Positions 44,926-56,225 are shown, counted from the stretch's first letter. The stretch is 64,000 nt of DNA from Patella vulgata (GCF_932274485.2 NC_065886.2:36381501-36445500); one strand, 5' to 3'. Numbers and translations are program-made. Notes: generated by a model from the letters alone, not told the origin.

Positions 44926-45479
44926 TGGTCACAACGTCGTACATTGATATTCATCGAACATGAATTACTACGGAGGGGGATGGGGTGCTTCTAAATAATC
45001 TCACTTTTTTTTCCTTTATTCGATTCTTAAATGGAAATACGTAATAAACTGGAGCGGGTTATTATCAATATTCGTAATGTGTAGTAAAGAGATAATCCTT
45101 CTTCGTGTTTTAAGTGGTTTGGTTGGCCGTTTAATGTTTGGTTTGATATAAAGTTATTTTATTGAGTAAGGAATCCATCTATGTAAAAGATAGCCTTTTG
45201 TTTGATCATTGATTTCGTCTGGGTTCATCTTGTATAATACATTTTATATTGGTGATTGAATACATAAAACCCTTGCTTACATTGTTTACATTGTTTATAT
45301 TACATGGTTTTTTTTACAATTTAATAGTAGCATTTAGTGTCAGGGATCTACGTTACTTATTGAAAATAGTAAAATCAATATTATACATTTAATATTTAAT
45401 TATTATATAAGTTTAAATTTGTATATTTCTTGTTTAAAACATGGAACACACGAAGTCCGTCCTTTAGATTTCGTTATGT
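44926..45479. other. No gene or recognised repeat
   Basis: Very AT-rich toward the right. Confidence 0.4.
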
Positions 45480-45640
45480 CGTCTATATTTTGTAATTGTT
45501 TGTATTTTGTAATTGTTTATATGATTTCGTTTGTAAATGTGTAATTGTTAATATTATTTGTTTTGTAAATGTGTAATTTTTTATACTTGTTTTGTAAATG
45601 TATAATTGTTTATATTTGTTTGGAAGCTTGTATATATTTC
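45480..45640. repeat. AT-rich tandem repeat of about 20-40 bp
   Basis: TTTGTAATTGTTTGTATTTT and TTTTGTAAATGTGTAATTGT units, about five in all, alternating. Confidence 0.75.
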
Positions 45641-45724
45641 TGTCCAAGTTAAACAATATGTGGAGGTCGTCGATTACGTTTTTATTGAAATCACAATTCC
45701 CCCTGTTTCTATTCTAATTTTTGG

Positions 45725-45842
45725 ACGGTTGGGTGGTGTAGTGTTTTAACACGTGCGCGTGAAATCACGAGGTCTTTCATTGAGTCAAGCGGCGTGGTAT
45801 TGATTCGCGTGGACGTTAAACACCATTTTTCTCTTTCTCTAT
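45725..45842 (+). repeat. SINE-B with the middle deleted
   Basis: Head GGTTGGGTGGTGTAGTGTTT at 45728 through TCATTGAGTCAAGCGGCGTG at 45777 and a B box relic, then directly GCGTGGACGTTAAACACCAT and a CT-rich end. The core is missing. Confidence 0.85.
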
Positions 45843-46427
45843 TCTAAGTTTAGGAAAATGTTGACGTTACATATCCATATCATCATTCGGCTGTGGTTAC
45901 TAAAACATGCTCTAATAAAAGTTAAGTTTGCAATACAACAATTTCCAGTTTGGCCGTAAAGAGGCGTTTTCGCCATCCCGAGCTTCATACATATTACATG
46001 GGTTCTTTACCAGACAACATACCTAAAGTCCCGATACGTCATGCTTAGAATCATGCTATAGAATCGCTTACATACTACAATATTGTGAAAGATGAATCTA
46101 CATGTATAATAGGAATATCTGTACAAAAATGGTTCAATTCCGTACAGTATTTACATAGATATGTGGAATTGAAAATTCATCCATCTATGCTTCTCGCTAT
46201 GCAATAAGCCAATTGTTCTCGACAATTTATTGATAGACCTTTTTAAATCCGATTGAATCCCGGCCGGGACATTAATTAGCGTTGGTATTTTGATTTTGTT
46301 CTCTTAATTAAATGTTAAATAATCAATCTGAGTACATATTAGGGTGGATTAAGCCGTGATATTTGATATTTTAGAGAAGTTTAACATTGATTACTGTTAC
46401 TTATATCAATCTATTATTAGCGCTGTG
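45843..46427. other. No gene or recognised repeat
   Basis: Unique-looking. Confidence 0.4.
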
Positions 46428-46438
46428 AAACACCATAA

Positions 46439-46717
46439 GGGGTTTGGATGGTCGAGTGGTTAGCATGTGCGCGCTGTATCATAAGACCTGTCATTGAGTC
46501 AACTGGCGTGGTTTCGAATCCCCGGTTGTACGTGACAAGGAATAGAGTCGCCTGTCCAACCTCGTGGGTTTTCTCCGGGTCCTCCGGTTTCCTCCCACTG
46601 CTAAAGACCCCTACGCGCAAGCGAATTATTGAAATAAAATTAAAAACCATATGTTAGTCCCGAAATGACCTAGTTTGTGTCGAGTGGACGTTAAACCCCA
46701 TTTCTCTCTCTCTCTCT
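46439..46717 (+). repeat. SINE-B reference copy, full length with target-site duplication
   Basis: The 11-bp repeat AAACACCATAA at 46428-46438 and 46718-46728 sets the ends exactly. In order: tRNA-like head with A box TGGTCGAGTGG at 46448 and B box GGTTTCGAATCCC at 46510; core TTCTCCGGGTCCTCCGGTTT at 46571, the motif class seen in Meta/Nin-type SINE domains of molluscs and other invertebrates; TGCGCGCTG- and CGCGCAAGCG-type flanks; 3' end GGACGTTAAACCCCATTTC at 46686-46704; then (CT)n. Little diverged, so relatively young. The open frames through it are by-products. Confidence 0.95.
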
Positions 46718-46794
46718 AAACACCATAATTTAATAGTTGCTGATCCATAATGTCGTGTATTTTTAGGTTTCGATTTTTCTGAAATTTGTGGATT

Positions 46795-47240
46795 GAGTCA
46801 GTTACTCACTGGAGCAATATGACACTAACAAGGGGGTTCAGGGTTTGATCCTGGCCGAAAGTAATAGTAGCAGTAGTAGTATTTTGGTCGTTTAACGTCG
46901 ACTTCCAAAATAGTGATATCGCAGACAACATTCCTCTCGGACTTTTCCGGTCTAGTTTCCTGCCTATTCGGCGTATCTGACAAGAAAAAGAAGTTTAGTG
47001 TTTCGGGTGACACGATAAACCGAGGTCTCATGTATACCATTGACATATATAGCTCGGTTTTTCGTCCCATCCGAACGACTATACGTTGTCCCTTACCAGG
47101 CCTGCTTGTCCTGCACCGCTGACAAGGGGGAACCAGGCGAGAAAAATCCCGATGAACTCTCTCGACCAAGCAAGGATCGAACATGAGAACCCCAGGTTAG
47201 CGAGCAAACGTCTGAAACACTGGGTTATCGTAGCTCCCAT
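46795..47240. repeat. Inverted pair of SINE-A 5' halves
   Basis: Plus copy: head TTGAGTCAGTTACTCACTGG at 46793, B box GGGTTTGATCCTGG at 46840, then a body that is interrupted by a (GTA)-rich patch near 46864-46880 and runs to about 47048. Minus copy: 47052-47240 from TTTTTCGTCCCATCCGAACG to the head TTATCGTAGCTCC. The CTCGGTTTTTCG/CGATAAACCGAG blocks face each other at the centre. Confidence 0.8.
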
Positions 47241-47344
47241 GCCATTAACAGCATGCTAAAGATCCACTGGAGGTTGGGAATTGAAACAACTGCAAGCGGT
47301 AGAACCACTGGCAGAATACAGTTTCTCACATAGTGAATGAAAGT

Positions 47345-47382
47345 CTTCAGTCGAACAGTAAGACGTTCAACCACATTTCAGT
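47345..47382 (+). repeat. SINE-A tail scrap
   Basis: CTTCAGTCGAACAGTAAGAC at 47345 then GTTCAACCACATTTCA. Confidence 0.6.
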
Positions 47383-48477
47383 TAGGATAAGATAGGACAT
47401 TCCTATTTTATTATTAAAGCGTGGATATTTTATATTTCGGGATGAATTACACCTTGCAGTTATTTATAACCATTGGCGGGGCTGTAAGCTTTCTGGTTTG
47501 AATATAAGTAAATAAATTCGAGCTAAAGTTTCTTAAAGTTGATTTAAATAAACGTAAAGGCCACCGGATCGTGAATATAGATGTTTTTATCTTTGGTATA
47601 TGTAATGTCGTTTATGCGTGCCGTATATACCCAGTATTCTCTACTACAACTTGTCGATCAGCGATGGGAGGAGCTAAGATCATTTCAACAGAACAGAACC
47701 AATCAAATCAACGATAGTGATCCTGTAAATTGGAACTTACAATATCACCGCTTTGACAAGTTAGTACGAGTTATCTCCCCTTGCTTGCTTGCTTCTTCCT
47801 GATAGTTTGAATAGCCAAGTTAGAGGAGTTTTTCAGCAGCGAATAAGGTAAGTTTTGTTTTGTTCTCTCTTGAGTATATCAATTTAATTTTTCAGGAATT
47901 GTTTCTGTCAATTGCATATGACTTACAAACGGTATTTCTCTTTCTGCATTAAATTTTTTTTACAAAGATCATCTAATAATGTTTTTCTCTGCTTTTACGG
48001 GATCGAAGTTAATAGGATTTTTCGCAATTTATTTTGTGATTTTTGCGCGAATTATTTGATTTGTTTATCCAGTAATGCGTTTTATGTGTTTTATCTTGTA
48101 ATTATATTTCGATTAATAACAGCCATTGCATCGTTTTCTGCCTCATCGGTCAACCATTTGTATTATTATTGGATTGAGCAGAGGCGTGGAAAAATATAAT
48201 ATGCGCTGATTTCAAACACAATAGAAGCTAATAACCACATAACAGAACAGGCAAATCGAATTATGGACAATTTTTATGTTTTATTTTTATTATTATTAAA
48301 TTCATCTGTATTAAATAAGGTGTGAAAGACAGCAGGTTATATTGTTATTTACGACGTTCATACTATATCCGATTAGTGAATATATTTCATTCCCGCTTTT
48401 TTGACAAATGAAATTTCATCATAATTATTTTCTATCGTTTGAAATTAGCGTTTAATAATCAAGTGATTAATCCATAG
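47383..48477. other. No gene call
   Basis: Plus frames of 73 codons (47581-47802) and 95 codons (47912-48199) are unrecognised. The second is T-rich and hydrophobic by composition. No splice or domain evidence. Confidence 0.35.
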
Positions 48478-48543
48478 GAAACGCCTGCCTTCATTAGCCC
48501 AGTCGGTTCAGAAATGTAGAACGTTAAAACCCATTTCATTTCG
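48478..48543 (+). repeat. SINE-A tail only
   Basis: CCTTCATTAGCCCAGTCGGT at 48488, AGAACGTTAAAACCCATTTC at 48518. Probably a 5'-truncated insertion. Confidence 0.9.
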
Positions 48544-49185
48544 TAGAAAAGGGTGTTCTGCGGTTGTCTTCGACATTAAGGCGTCGTCTGAGGGCACCGC
48601 TAGATTCAAAATAAAGACACTTTCCGGAAATTATGGTCTTTATAAATAAAACCCATACAATAACTTGTGCTTTATTAAACATTATTCATACCGGCGGGTG
48701 CGAAGGTGCAAATTTGAAGACATTTTTCTTTCTCGAGCCGATTTAATAGTGGGTGGTGGGGGTGAGACGAGAGAAAATAAAGTGGAATTTATTTTGACAA
48801 TAATATGGCGTTCCCTGTATCATCACCCGGATGAATGTGTTTGCAGAGTGATACGCGGAATAAGAATTTGCGCATCTTTCCAAAGGTAATACAAGTGAGT
48901 CTATGCCATGTCTTTTGTGGCCATCTTGTCACATTGCTTTTTGTCATTAATAAAATGAAGGAATTTATCTCAGTTTACAATTATAACCCGACAAAAGATA
49001 GCATGTGTGTTGGAAGCGACAAGTATATATTGAATGGCATTTTTAATGATTTTGAAGCTGGATTTCAGAACACGAGGGAGACTATATTAAAAAAACCATT
49101 TGCGCACTTGTAAGGGCGTCCGCTAAACACCCTCAAAACCACTTACGACTTTAATCTGTACGACATTAATCTGTAAACATCGATA
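48544..49185. other. No gene call
   Basis: Plus frames of 74 and 92 codons (48665-48889, 48835-49113) overlap one another and match nothing I recognise. Confidence 0.35.
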
Positions 49186-49230
49186 GATTGAACAGTAGGA
49201 CGATAAACCCCATTTCATTTAATTTCACAT
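49186..49230 (+). repeat. SINE-A tail scrap
   Basis: TTGAACAGTAGGACGATAAA at 49189 then CCCCATTTCATTTAATTTC. Confidence 0.8.
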
Positions 49231-49371
49231 CTTTTGATGGCGGATATATAAATACGTATATGATATAAGAGTTCTATTTAAATTACGGCAAACTGATATT
49301 TCGCGAAACGCCAGCACCACGCCTCTTTATAGGTTCCCGACCTGTGAAACCGCCCGTACATGGGTGGCAGA

Positions 49372-50583
49372 TACGAGGGCTGGCTGAAAAGTTCTAAGCC
49401 TATCCTTGAAAGATCTGTACAAAGTCGATGGTTTCCATTTATTTTTCTACATACTCCTTTTCGAGGTGTACACACTTTTGCTAACGAGGTTGCAAACTAA
49501 ACAAAAATCGTTCACAGTTGACATGACGTCATCATTACCAGGACAATGACGACCAGCTAATTCCTTTTTCATTTTTGGAAATAGGTCCTATGGTTACAAA
49601 TCTGGTCCAAAAATGATCAGGATCTGCTTCAAAATGGTACAGACATCGATATGGAACGTCAAGAATCTGACACGTTTCTGATCCGCTGTCAAGAGCTTTA
49701 GCACCAATCTTGCAGAAATTATTGTCATTCCTAACTTGTTGGCGATAATATGCTCAACCCTCTCATAAGAGATACCCTGAACACTGGCAATATGTCGAGA
49801 TGTCAATCGTCGTTCAGCTATCACCATGACATGCACCCGGGTAATGTTTTCTTGGGCGGTCTTTCGGTTCTATCGTAGACAAAATGTTTCCTAAGAAACT
49901 TACTGGAGGAAGACAAAGGGATTAGGTTTGGTGAAGTTTAATTTGAGACATAGTGTCTTTGCAGGGAATGCCCAAGGTAAAAATCTCATCGAAAGGAGGG
50001 GAGAAAGTTTGTTGGGTAGAAAAGGAAGGATGGCGAGCGTGTGCAGTCTGGCCCGCTTAGCCATTAATGCTACGACCTTATTTAGGGTAGGTAGGTTGGG
50101 GTGACGGTCAGCCGGGCCCTAGGGCCCACCGCCTGTCCGACCTAGATCTAAAGTTCATAGATGCTCTGACCTTTGGGTCGGTAGGGATAGGTAGGACTGT
50201 CAGCCGGGCCCTAGGCCCCGCCGTTGATGGCCTTTCAGAACGTGGATCATCGTCAAGGCTCTCTCTGTCACAATTAAATTCCGCAGCCCACATTTTTACT
50301 GTGGATAATGACGGGGCATCACCCCCTAAAGTGGAGACCATGTCGGCATCTATCTGTGTTGGGGTACTTGATGACTTTCGTATAGCCGGGTTTGACCATT
50401 TCTGGTGATTTCAATGGGTAGGCTCACAAGATGGTCTGGTACGAAGACAATAATACCCTTATAGCTACAGTTCTTATGTCTACGATTCATTCAATGATTG
50501 TACTTGTTGGTGGTAAAAGTTTGTTTCAACCCATTTGATCTATCATTTCAATTTCAGTTAGAACTTTTCTTCCAGCCCTCGTA
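49372..50583 (-). mobile_element. Dead mariner transposon
   Basis: TA target sites and 26-bp terminal repeats (24 matching) bound it: TACGAGGGCTGGCTGAAAAG at 49372 and the reverse of CTTTTCTTCCAGCCCTCGTA at 50564. Minus-strand transposase pieces are clear. 50341-50220 has GGDAPSLSTVKMWAAEF and DDDPRSERPSTA, the first helix-turn-helix and linker. 49850-49600 has QENITRVHVM, AERRLT, ARLVLKLLTADQKRVRF, the second helix-turn-helix and the LLTPDQK-like motif. The sequence then jumps straight to the C-terminal end near 49600-49440, so the whole DDD catalytic core (about 450 bp) is deleted. A foreign block sits between the two DNA-binding halves. It could still be moved in trans. Confidence 0.9.
49862..50222. 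repeat. Insertion inside the mariner, with a 90-bp duplication
   Basis: About 360 bp that no mariner carries here. It contains two copies, about 90 bp apart, of GTCAGCCGGGCCCTAGG (50109 and 50199), each preceded by GGTAGGTAGG or GGATAGGTAGG. The GGGCCCTAGGGCCC core is itself palindromic. No terminal repeats or target duplication are evident, so the class is unknown. The minus frame running through it is chance. Confidence 0.65.
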
Positions 50584-50839
50584 ACTTGAAACTAACTTTA
50601 GTTCTCAATCGAAAGGCTATTTGTCTATATGTACCGTAATACTTGGACTTTTCGGCGATAAAGTCTATGAGCGTTAATTTCATTTTTGTACAAAGAATAT
50701 ACAATTTTAAACTTATAGAATAGTTAAATATAAATTTTATAACATTTAATGTATTGTTTTCAAGAAGTCGATATCAATTCATTATTTAAAGTTTTTTTTC
50801 TGATAATTTGTAACCCAGTTGGCAAAAATTTAAACCTCT

Positions 50840-52030
50840 ATGACTAGTAGTAATTTTATCATGTGTACTATAATATAATAAAAGCTAGTAGTCATTTTAT
50901 TATATAAACTATAATATAATAATATAACGCCCAGTAGTCATTTTATCACGTGAACTATAATATAATAAATATAATACCTAGTAGTCATTTTATCATATGT
51001 ACTATAATATAATAAATCTAACACATAGTAGTAATTTTATCATATGAACTATAATATAATAAATATAACACCTAGCAGTATTTTTATCATATGAACTATA
51101 ATATAATAAATCTAACACCTAGTAGTAATTTTATCATGTGGACTATAATATAATAAAGCTAGTAGTCATTTTATCATTTAAACTATAATATAACACCCAG
51201 TAGTCATTTTATCAGGTGAACTATAATATAATAAATATAATACCTAGTAGTCATTTTATCATGTGAACTATAATATAATAAATATAACACCCAGTTGTCA
51301 TTTTATCATGTGAACTATAATATAATAAATCTAACGCCTAGTAGCCATTTTATCATATGTACTACAATTTAATAAATCTAACACCTAGTAGTAATTTTAT
51401 CATATGAACTATAATATAATAAAGCTAACACCTAGTAGTAATTTTATCATGTGAACTATAATATAATAAAGCTAGTAGTCATTTTATCATATAAACTATA
51501 ATATAATAATTTAACACCCAGTAGTCATTTTATCGCGTGAACTATAATATAATAAATATAATACCTAGTAGTCATTTTATAATGTGAACTATAACATAAT
51601 AAAGCTAGTAGCCATTTTATCATATATATAAACTATAATATAATAATGTAACACCCAGTAGTCATTTTATCATATGAACTATAATATAATAAATATAACA
51701 CCCAGTAGTCATTTTATCACGTGAACTATAATATAATAAATATAACACCCAGTAGTCATTTTATCATATGAACTATAATATAATAAATATAACACCCAGT
51801 AGTCATTTTATCATATGAACTATAATATAATAAATATAACACCCAGTAGTCATTTTATCATATGAACTATAATATAATAAATATAACACCTAGTAGTCAT
51901 TTTATCATATGAACTATAATATAATAAATCTAACACCTAGTAGTAATTTTATCATGTGAACTATAATATAATAAATTTAACAACTAGTACAAACTATAAT
52001 GTAATACACATAACTGCTAGTAGTCATTTT
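50840..52030. repeat. 47-bp satellite array, about 26 copies
   Basis: Unit TAGTAGTCATTTTATCATAT plus GAACTATAATATAATAAATATAACACC. A shorter unit of about 40 bp (ending AATAAAGC and lacking the TAACACC part) appears near 50880, 51155, 51465 and 51600, suggesting a higher-order pattern. Copies in the right third (51640-51900) are the most alike. The array starts about 260 bp from the mariner. Confidence 0.95.
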
Positions 52031-52067
52031 ATCATACGAATTTTAATAAAACTACAATATAAATTTC

Positions 52068-52262
52068 CCGCTTGAACGTGACAAGTAGAAGGGTCGCCTG
52101 TCCAACCTGGTGGGTTTTCCCGGTTCCTCTGGTTTCCTCTCACTGCTACACGCAAGCGAATTATTGAAATACAATGTTAATAAGGAAATGACCTAGTTTG
52201 TGCAGAATATACGTTAAATCCCCCGCCTCTCTCTCTCAATCTCTCTCTCTCCCTCTCTCTCC
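52068..52262 (+). repeat. SINE-B, head missing
   Basis: GAACGTGACAAGTAGAAGGG at 52073, TCGCCTGTCCAACCTGGTGG at 52094, CTCTGGTTTCCTCTCACTGC at 52126, tail near ACGTTAAATCCCC (52209), then (CT)n from 52226. Confidence 0.9.
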
Positions 52263-52319
52263 TCAGCCCCTCAAATGACATTCGGAGACTTTAAAGAAGG
52301 TGAAATCTCGAGTCGTTAC

Positions 52320-52425
52320 TTCGGGATTTTCCAGTGTTTTATATCAGATGAAAAAAAAGAGGTCTTATATATACATTGATGTGCACGTAAAAGAACCCTA
52401 CACAGTGGCTCAGTTTGCACAGAAC
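52320..52425 (+). repeat. SINE-A middle fragment, degraded
   Basis: TTCGGGATTTTCCAGTG at 52320 and ATTGATGTGCACGTAAAAGA at 52375. Confidence 0.65.
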
Positions 52426-52729
52426 AATATATATCTATAGCTGAGCTTGGTATGTCACTCATTCACAGTTTCATTCGTGAGTTTATGCCATACCAGTTAA
52501 TTATACTGCCGTTCATTAAGAAAATACGACGACGATGTGTGGAAGGATCTAATGAAGTAAATGTGATTGTACTGAATCAGGGGTTCGACATCAATAGATT
52601 AAGACGAGCGTAAAATGTGTGGTTAGTTCCAGGAAGTTTGATGTTTAAATAAAAAAAACATTACATCTCGTCAACGATGTTATTTTTTCCCCTTTTCTTA
52701 GATACCAAGTACAGTTCATTTATGTACTT
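52426..52729. other. No gene or recognised repeat
   Basis: Spacer before the 34-bp satellite. Confidence 0.4.
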
Positions 52730-53260
52730 CATTTTATCTTAAAGGGGTTTCTGCCATTAACTCCATTTTATCTTAAAGGGTTTTCTGTCACTAACTCCAT
52801 TTTATCTTAAAGGGGTTCTGTCACTAACACGATTTATATTAAAGGAAATTCTATCACTTAACCATTTTATCTTAAAGGGGTTTACCATCTTATCTTAAAG
52901 GGATTTACCATCTTATCTTAAAGGGATTTACCATCAAATCTTAACCGGGGATCAATCACTAATTCCATCTTAGCTTTAAAGGATTTTTGTCTCTATCTCT
53001 ATTTTATCTTAAATGGGTTTCTGTCACTAACTCCATTTTATCTTAACGGGATCTCTGTCACTAACACCATTATACCTTAAGGGGTTTCTGTCACTAACAC
53101 GATTTATCTTAAAGGGATTTCTGTCACACCATTTTATCTTAAAGGGGTTTACCATCTTATTTTAAAGGGGTTAAACGTCATATCTTAAACAGGTTTCTAT
53201 CACTAACTCCATTTATCTTAAAAGCGTTTCTGTCACTAACACCATCTTATCTTAAAGCAG
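52730..53260. repeat. 34-bp satellite, left block
   Basis: Unit CCATTTTATCTTAAAGGGGT plus TTCTGTCACTAACT, about 15 copies with shorter 23-bp versions (TTACCATCTTATCTTAAAGG) near 52870-52935 and 53140. Confidence 0.95.
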
Positions 53261-53299
53261 CTAAGTCTCTAACTCAATATCATCCAAAGTCTTCGACAT

Positions 53300-53560
53300 G
53301 GAAAACACGAATTATTTGTCAATTTAAATCAACATTGATGTTGTGATCTTACCGACAAAAGATGGGCTTCCGATATCCAATATATAAGACAAAATAAACA
53401 TTTTACCATTGGTACACGATTCGTGTACCATAATGCGTTTCAGTCAGCGCCATTTGTAACAAGGGACTCGAAGAACGTGACTAGACATATTCCAGAAGTC
53501 ATGTCAAACGGTAATATGCGCATTACATACTATCGATGTAGGCTGGAATAACCCGACGCT
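53300..53560 (+). repeat. Dispersed repeat DR3, copy 3, inside a satellite
   Basis: TTTAAATCAACATTGATGTT at 53322, TCCAATATATAAGACAAAAT at 53376, AGCGCCATTTGTAACAAGGG at 53446. The non-satellite block between the two halves of the 34-bp array runs from about 53275 to 53745, so the element plus any flank is at most about 470 bp. Confidence 0.75.
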
Positions 53561-53744
53561 AGAGGTTGCCATTCAATTGAGACTTCTGGCGTATTTCGCG
53601 AACATAACTGATTTGAAATTAGAGTAAAAACGGAAAGGATTGAACGTAAATCAGTTTATATACATTCATATTACATTATTACATGCGTTGCGACCCATTT
53701 GTGACAATTTCTATGCCCCAAATATTACCGATTTAGCTCCTTTA

Positions 53745-54070
53745 AAGGAGTATCTAACTGTCACTAACTCCATTCTATCTTAAAGGAGTTTCTGTTACGA
53801 ACACCATTTTATCTTAAAGGAAATGCTGTCACTTACACCATTTTATCTTAAAATGGTTTCTGTCCACTAATACCATTTTATCTTAAACGGACTTCTGTCA
53901 CTAATACCATTTTATCTTAAAGGGACTTCTGTCACACCATTTTATCTTGAAGGGGTTTCTGTCACTATCACCATCCCACCTTAAAGGGGTTTCTGGTTTT
54001 TGTCACTAACTCCATTTTATCTTAAAGAGGATTCTGTCACTAAGACAATTTTATCTTTAAAGTGTTTATA
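53745..54070. repeat. 34-bp satellite, right block
   Basis: Same unit as 52730-53260, about nine copies, from TAACTGTCACTAACTCCATT at 53754 to ATTTTATCTTTAAAGTG. Confidence 0.95.
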
Positions 54071-54129
54071 CCACTATTCATGTTTTACGTCATGCGAAAG
54101 AACCTTTGACAATTGATGTTCTAACATGT

Positions 54130-54390
54130 TGGGTTGGGGATAAAGGCGCTGTTAGCGCGTGACGTGTGGTATCACAAGGTTTGTCATTGAGTTAGCTGGC
54201 GTGGTTTCGATTCCCCGGTTGCACGTGACAAGCTAGTGGGGTTTTCCCGGGTCCTCCGGTTTCCTCCCACTGCTAAAGACCCCTACGCGCAAGCGAATTA
54301 TTGAAATATAGTTGAACCATATGTTAGTCTAGAAATGACCTAGTTTGTGTCGAGTGGCCGTTAAACCCATCCTCCCCCACCCCTTTTCAT
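54130..54390 (+). repeat. SINE-B, full length
   Basis: Head near TAAAGGCGCTGTTAGCGCGT at 54142, B box GGTTTCGATTCCC at 54203, core CGGGTCCTCCGGTTTCCTCC at 54247, ACGCGCAAGCGAATTATTGA at 54284, tail GTCGAGTGGCCGTTAAACCC at 54349, then a C-rich end in place of CT. An internal deletion of about 18 bp lies after GCACGTGACAAG. Confidence 0.95.
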
Positions 54391-55107
54391 TTCATTTTAT
54401 TTTACCTTGTAGCTTCAGCTTCCGAATAACAACTGAGGTCGAGAATAACGAGTGCCTTTAATGATGTACATTAAAGTCGCTCTTCTATAAACTTCTTTCG
54501 CGAACGACTTTCTGTTGAGAGCTTATATAGAGTGTAAAGATGTATATTTGTGAAGACAAGAAAAGCTTATCTCCTTCCCGCAGACCTTTATTTCCTGCCC
54601 GCTAATCACATGTAAATCAAGTCTTTGAAGCCACTCAAAGAGCAGGGAATTTGGTTATTTATGGTGTCTAAACAAATTTACTCGTGCGGATTTCCATAAT
54701 TGTCCTACGTACTGAGAGCAAGCAGCGTAATTTAAACAGGAACCCGTAGAAAACTTCTCATCTTCAAATCAACCCAGATCACCAAACGTTAGAAGTCTTC
54801 CGAGCTTCTTCTGAACCCCCTGACACTAAAAATCAGTTTCTTTAATTTGGCACGTCTGCGTGCCGTGTGTTCGAATCAGCCGGACACAGATAGAAATTAG
54901 AAATATTAGACCACAAGTCGTCTTGACACGGTGTTATTGACGTTTCCGATTTAATGATATTTTTTTTTTATTTTAAATGGGCATAAATTTCTTTATTATA
55001 TGAAGACTATTTTCAACACATTAGCGCTTAATATTGTTATCGAGTCAATATTGGTAGCAACATGAAGTCACCAAGGTCGACGAAGGACATTGGCTGCGTT
55101 AACCGAA
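54391..55107. other. No gene or recognised repeat
   Basis: GGCACGTCTGCGTGCCGTGT at 54859 followed by TTCGAATC looks like a tRNA-type B-box region, perhaps a lone SINE head. Confidence 0.4.
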
Positions 55108-55253
55108 TGAGAGAGAGAAAAAGAGAAGGAGAGAAAGTTTAACAGGTTCGGCACAAACTAGGTCATTTCAGGACTAATATGCTACAATTTTATTTCAATA
55201 ATTCACTTACGCGTTGGGTCGTTAGAAGTGGGAGGAAACCGGAGGAAATACAC
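55108..55253 (-). repeat. SINE-B 3' half
   Basis: GA-rich start at 55108, GGCACAAACTAGGTCATTTC at 55150, TTTCAATAATTCACTTACGC at 55192, AGTGGGAGGAAACCGGAGGA at 55228, then truncated. Confidence 0.9.
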
Positions 55254-55274
55254 ATGAGGAGAAATTATCGCCTA

Positions 55275-55445
55275 GTGGTTCAGTATCTTTGCCACCTTAC
55301 ATGGGTGTTGTTTTCAAAAACAGGAACTATGTGTTGAATATATGTAAAAACACAACATTTTATAATCTTTGCCACCTCGGGTGTTTATTTTTAGAAACAC
55401 CATACATGTGTGGAATATACACAAAAAACCCACAAGATTCTATAC
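55275..55445. repeat. 80-bp tandem duplication
   Basis: ATCTTTGCCACCT occurs at 55287 and 55364, each followed by a GGGTGTT, AAACA, TGTGTTGAATAT or TGTGTGGAATAT and ACACA series. Confidence 0.75.
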
Positions 55446-56225
55446 ACCCTTGTGTTAATACATTATAAAACAACATCGGATTCTTATATTAGCCAGAGCT
55501 GTTCTTTTCGTAAAACTAAACTCAATTGTAAAATCAACCCCGATGCACATCGATCCAATCCAGTAGATTAATAATTACTAGAACTAAGGGTACCAAATAA
55601 TTTTCATTTAGAGTAAATAGTCAATTAGTAAAATGAGACTTGTTTTTAAATCCTTGCATATTTGACAATGTGGGCATTTAACATTAATCTTATCTTAATA
55701 AACTATTGTTTAAATCGATTAATAAACATCAAAACTTTATCCCGTTCCATAAAACCAATTTCAATGTACATTGGTGAGTTTTCCATAGTCTATGTATTAC
55801 TTAGTCCCGTAGATAATTACAATTTAAATAGACAATTAGCAGCAACCGTATAGAATAATTAGCTCATTATGGAAGACCTACAAATCGCAAGTCGGGCGGA
55901 TTTCCGACATCTGCTGTTTCACTGGTATTGTTGAATCCCTCGTCATGGAGAGAAGGTAATATAGTCGGATGCTCTCTGATGATATTTTTGATTGCTTGCT
56001 TCTATTTATATATTGGGGGCGACTGATGTTATAACTTGTATCTGTGCCACGATCTGTACTGTTGGCTGTTGAGGTTTATCTGACAGGACCATCAGGGAAT
56101 ATATACGCGGAAATTATACGACTCTAATGCTCAAAAATGCCGAAATGTTTTAAACATATACAGGGGTCAGGGTGATCGAGAGTGTACTTTAAAGCATAAA
56201 GGTCTGCTATTGAGTTAAGTGCGAT
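55446..56225. other. No gene or recognised repeat
   Basis: AT-rich, short frames only. Confidence 0.4.

Noticed and set aside
46445-46525. tRNA gene
   Set aside because: A and B boxes are present but this is the head of a SINE with target-site duplications; no cloverleaf with paired acceptor ends was seen. The same holds for the SINE-A heads.
46825-47184. 119-codon minus frame
   Set aside because: Translation of inverted SINE-A halves.
50108-50341. Complete short mariner-like gene of 77 codons
   Set aside because: Only the first binding domain is transposase; the rest of the frame reads into the foreign insert.
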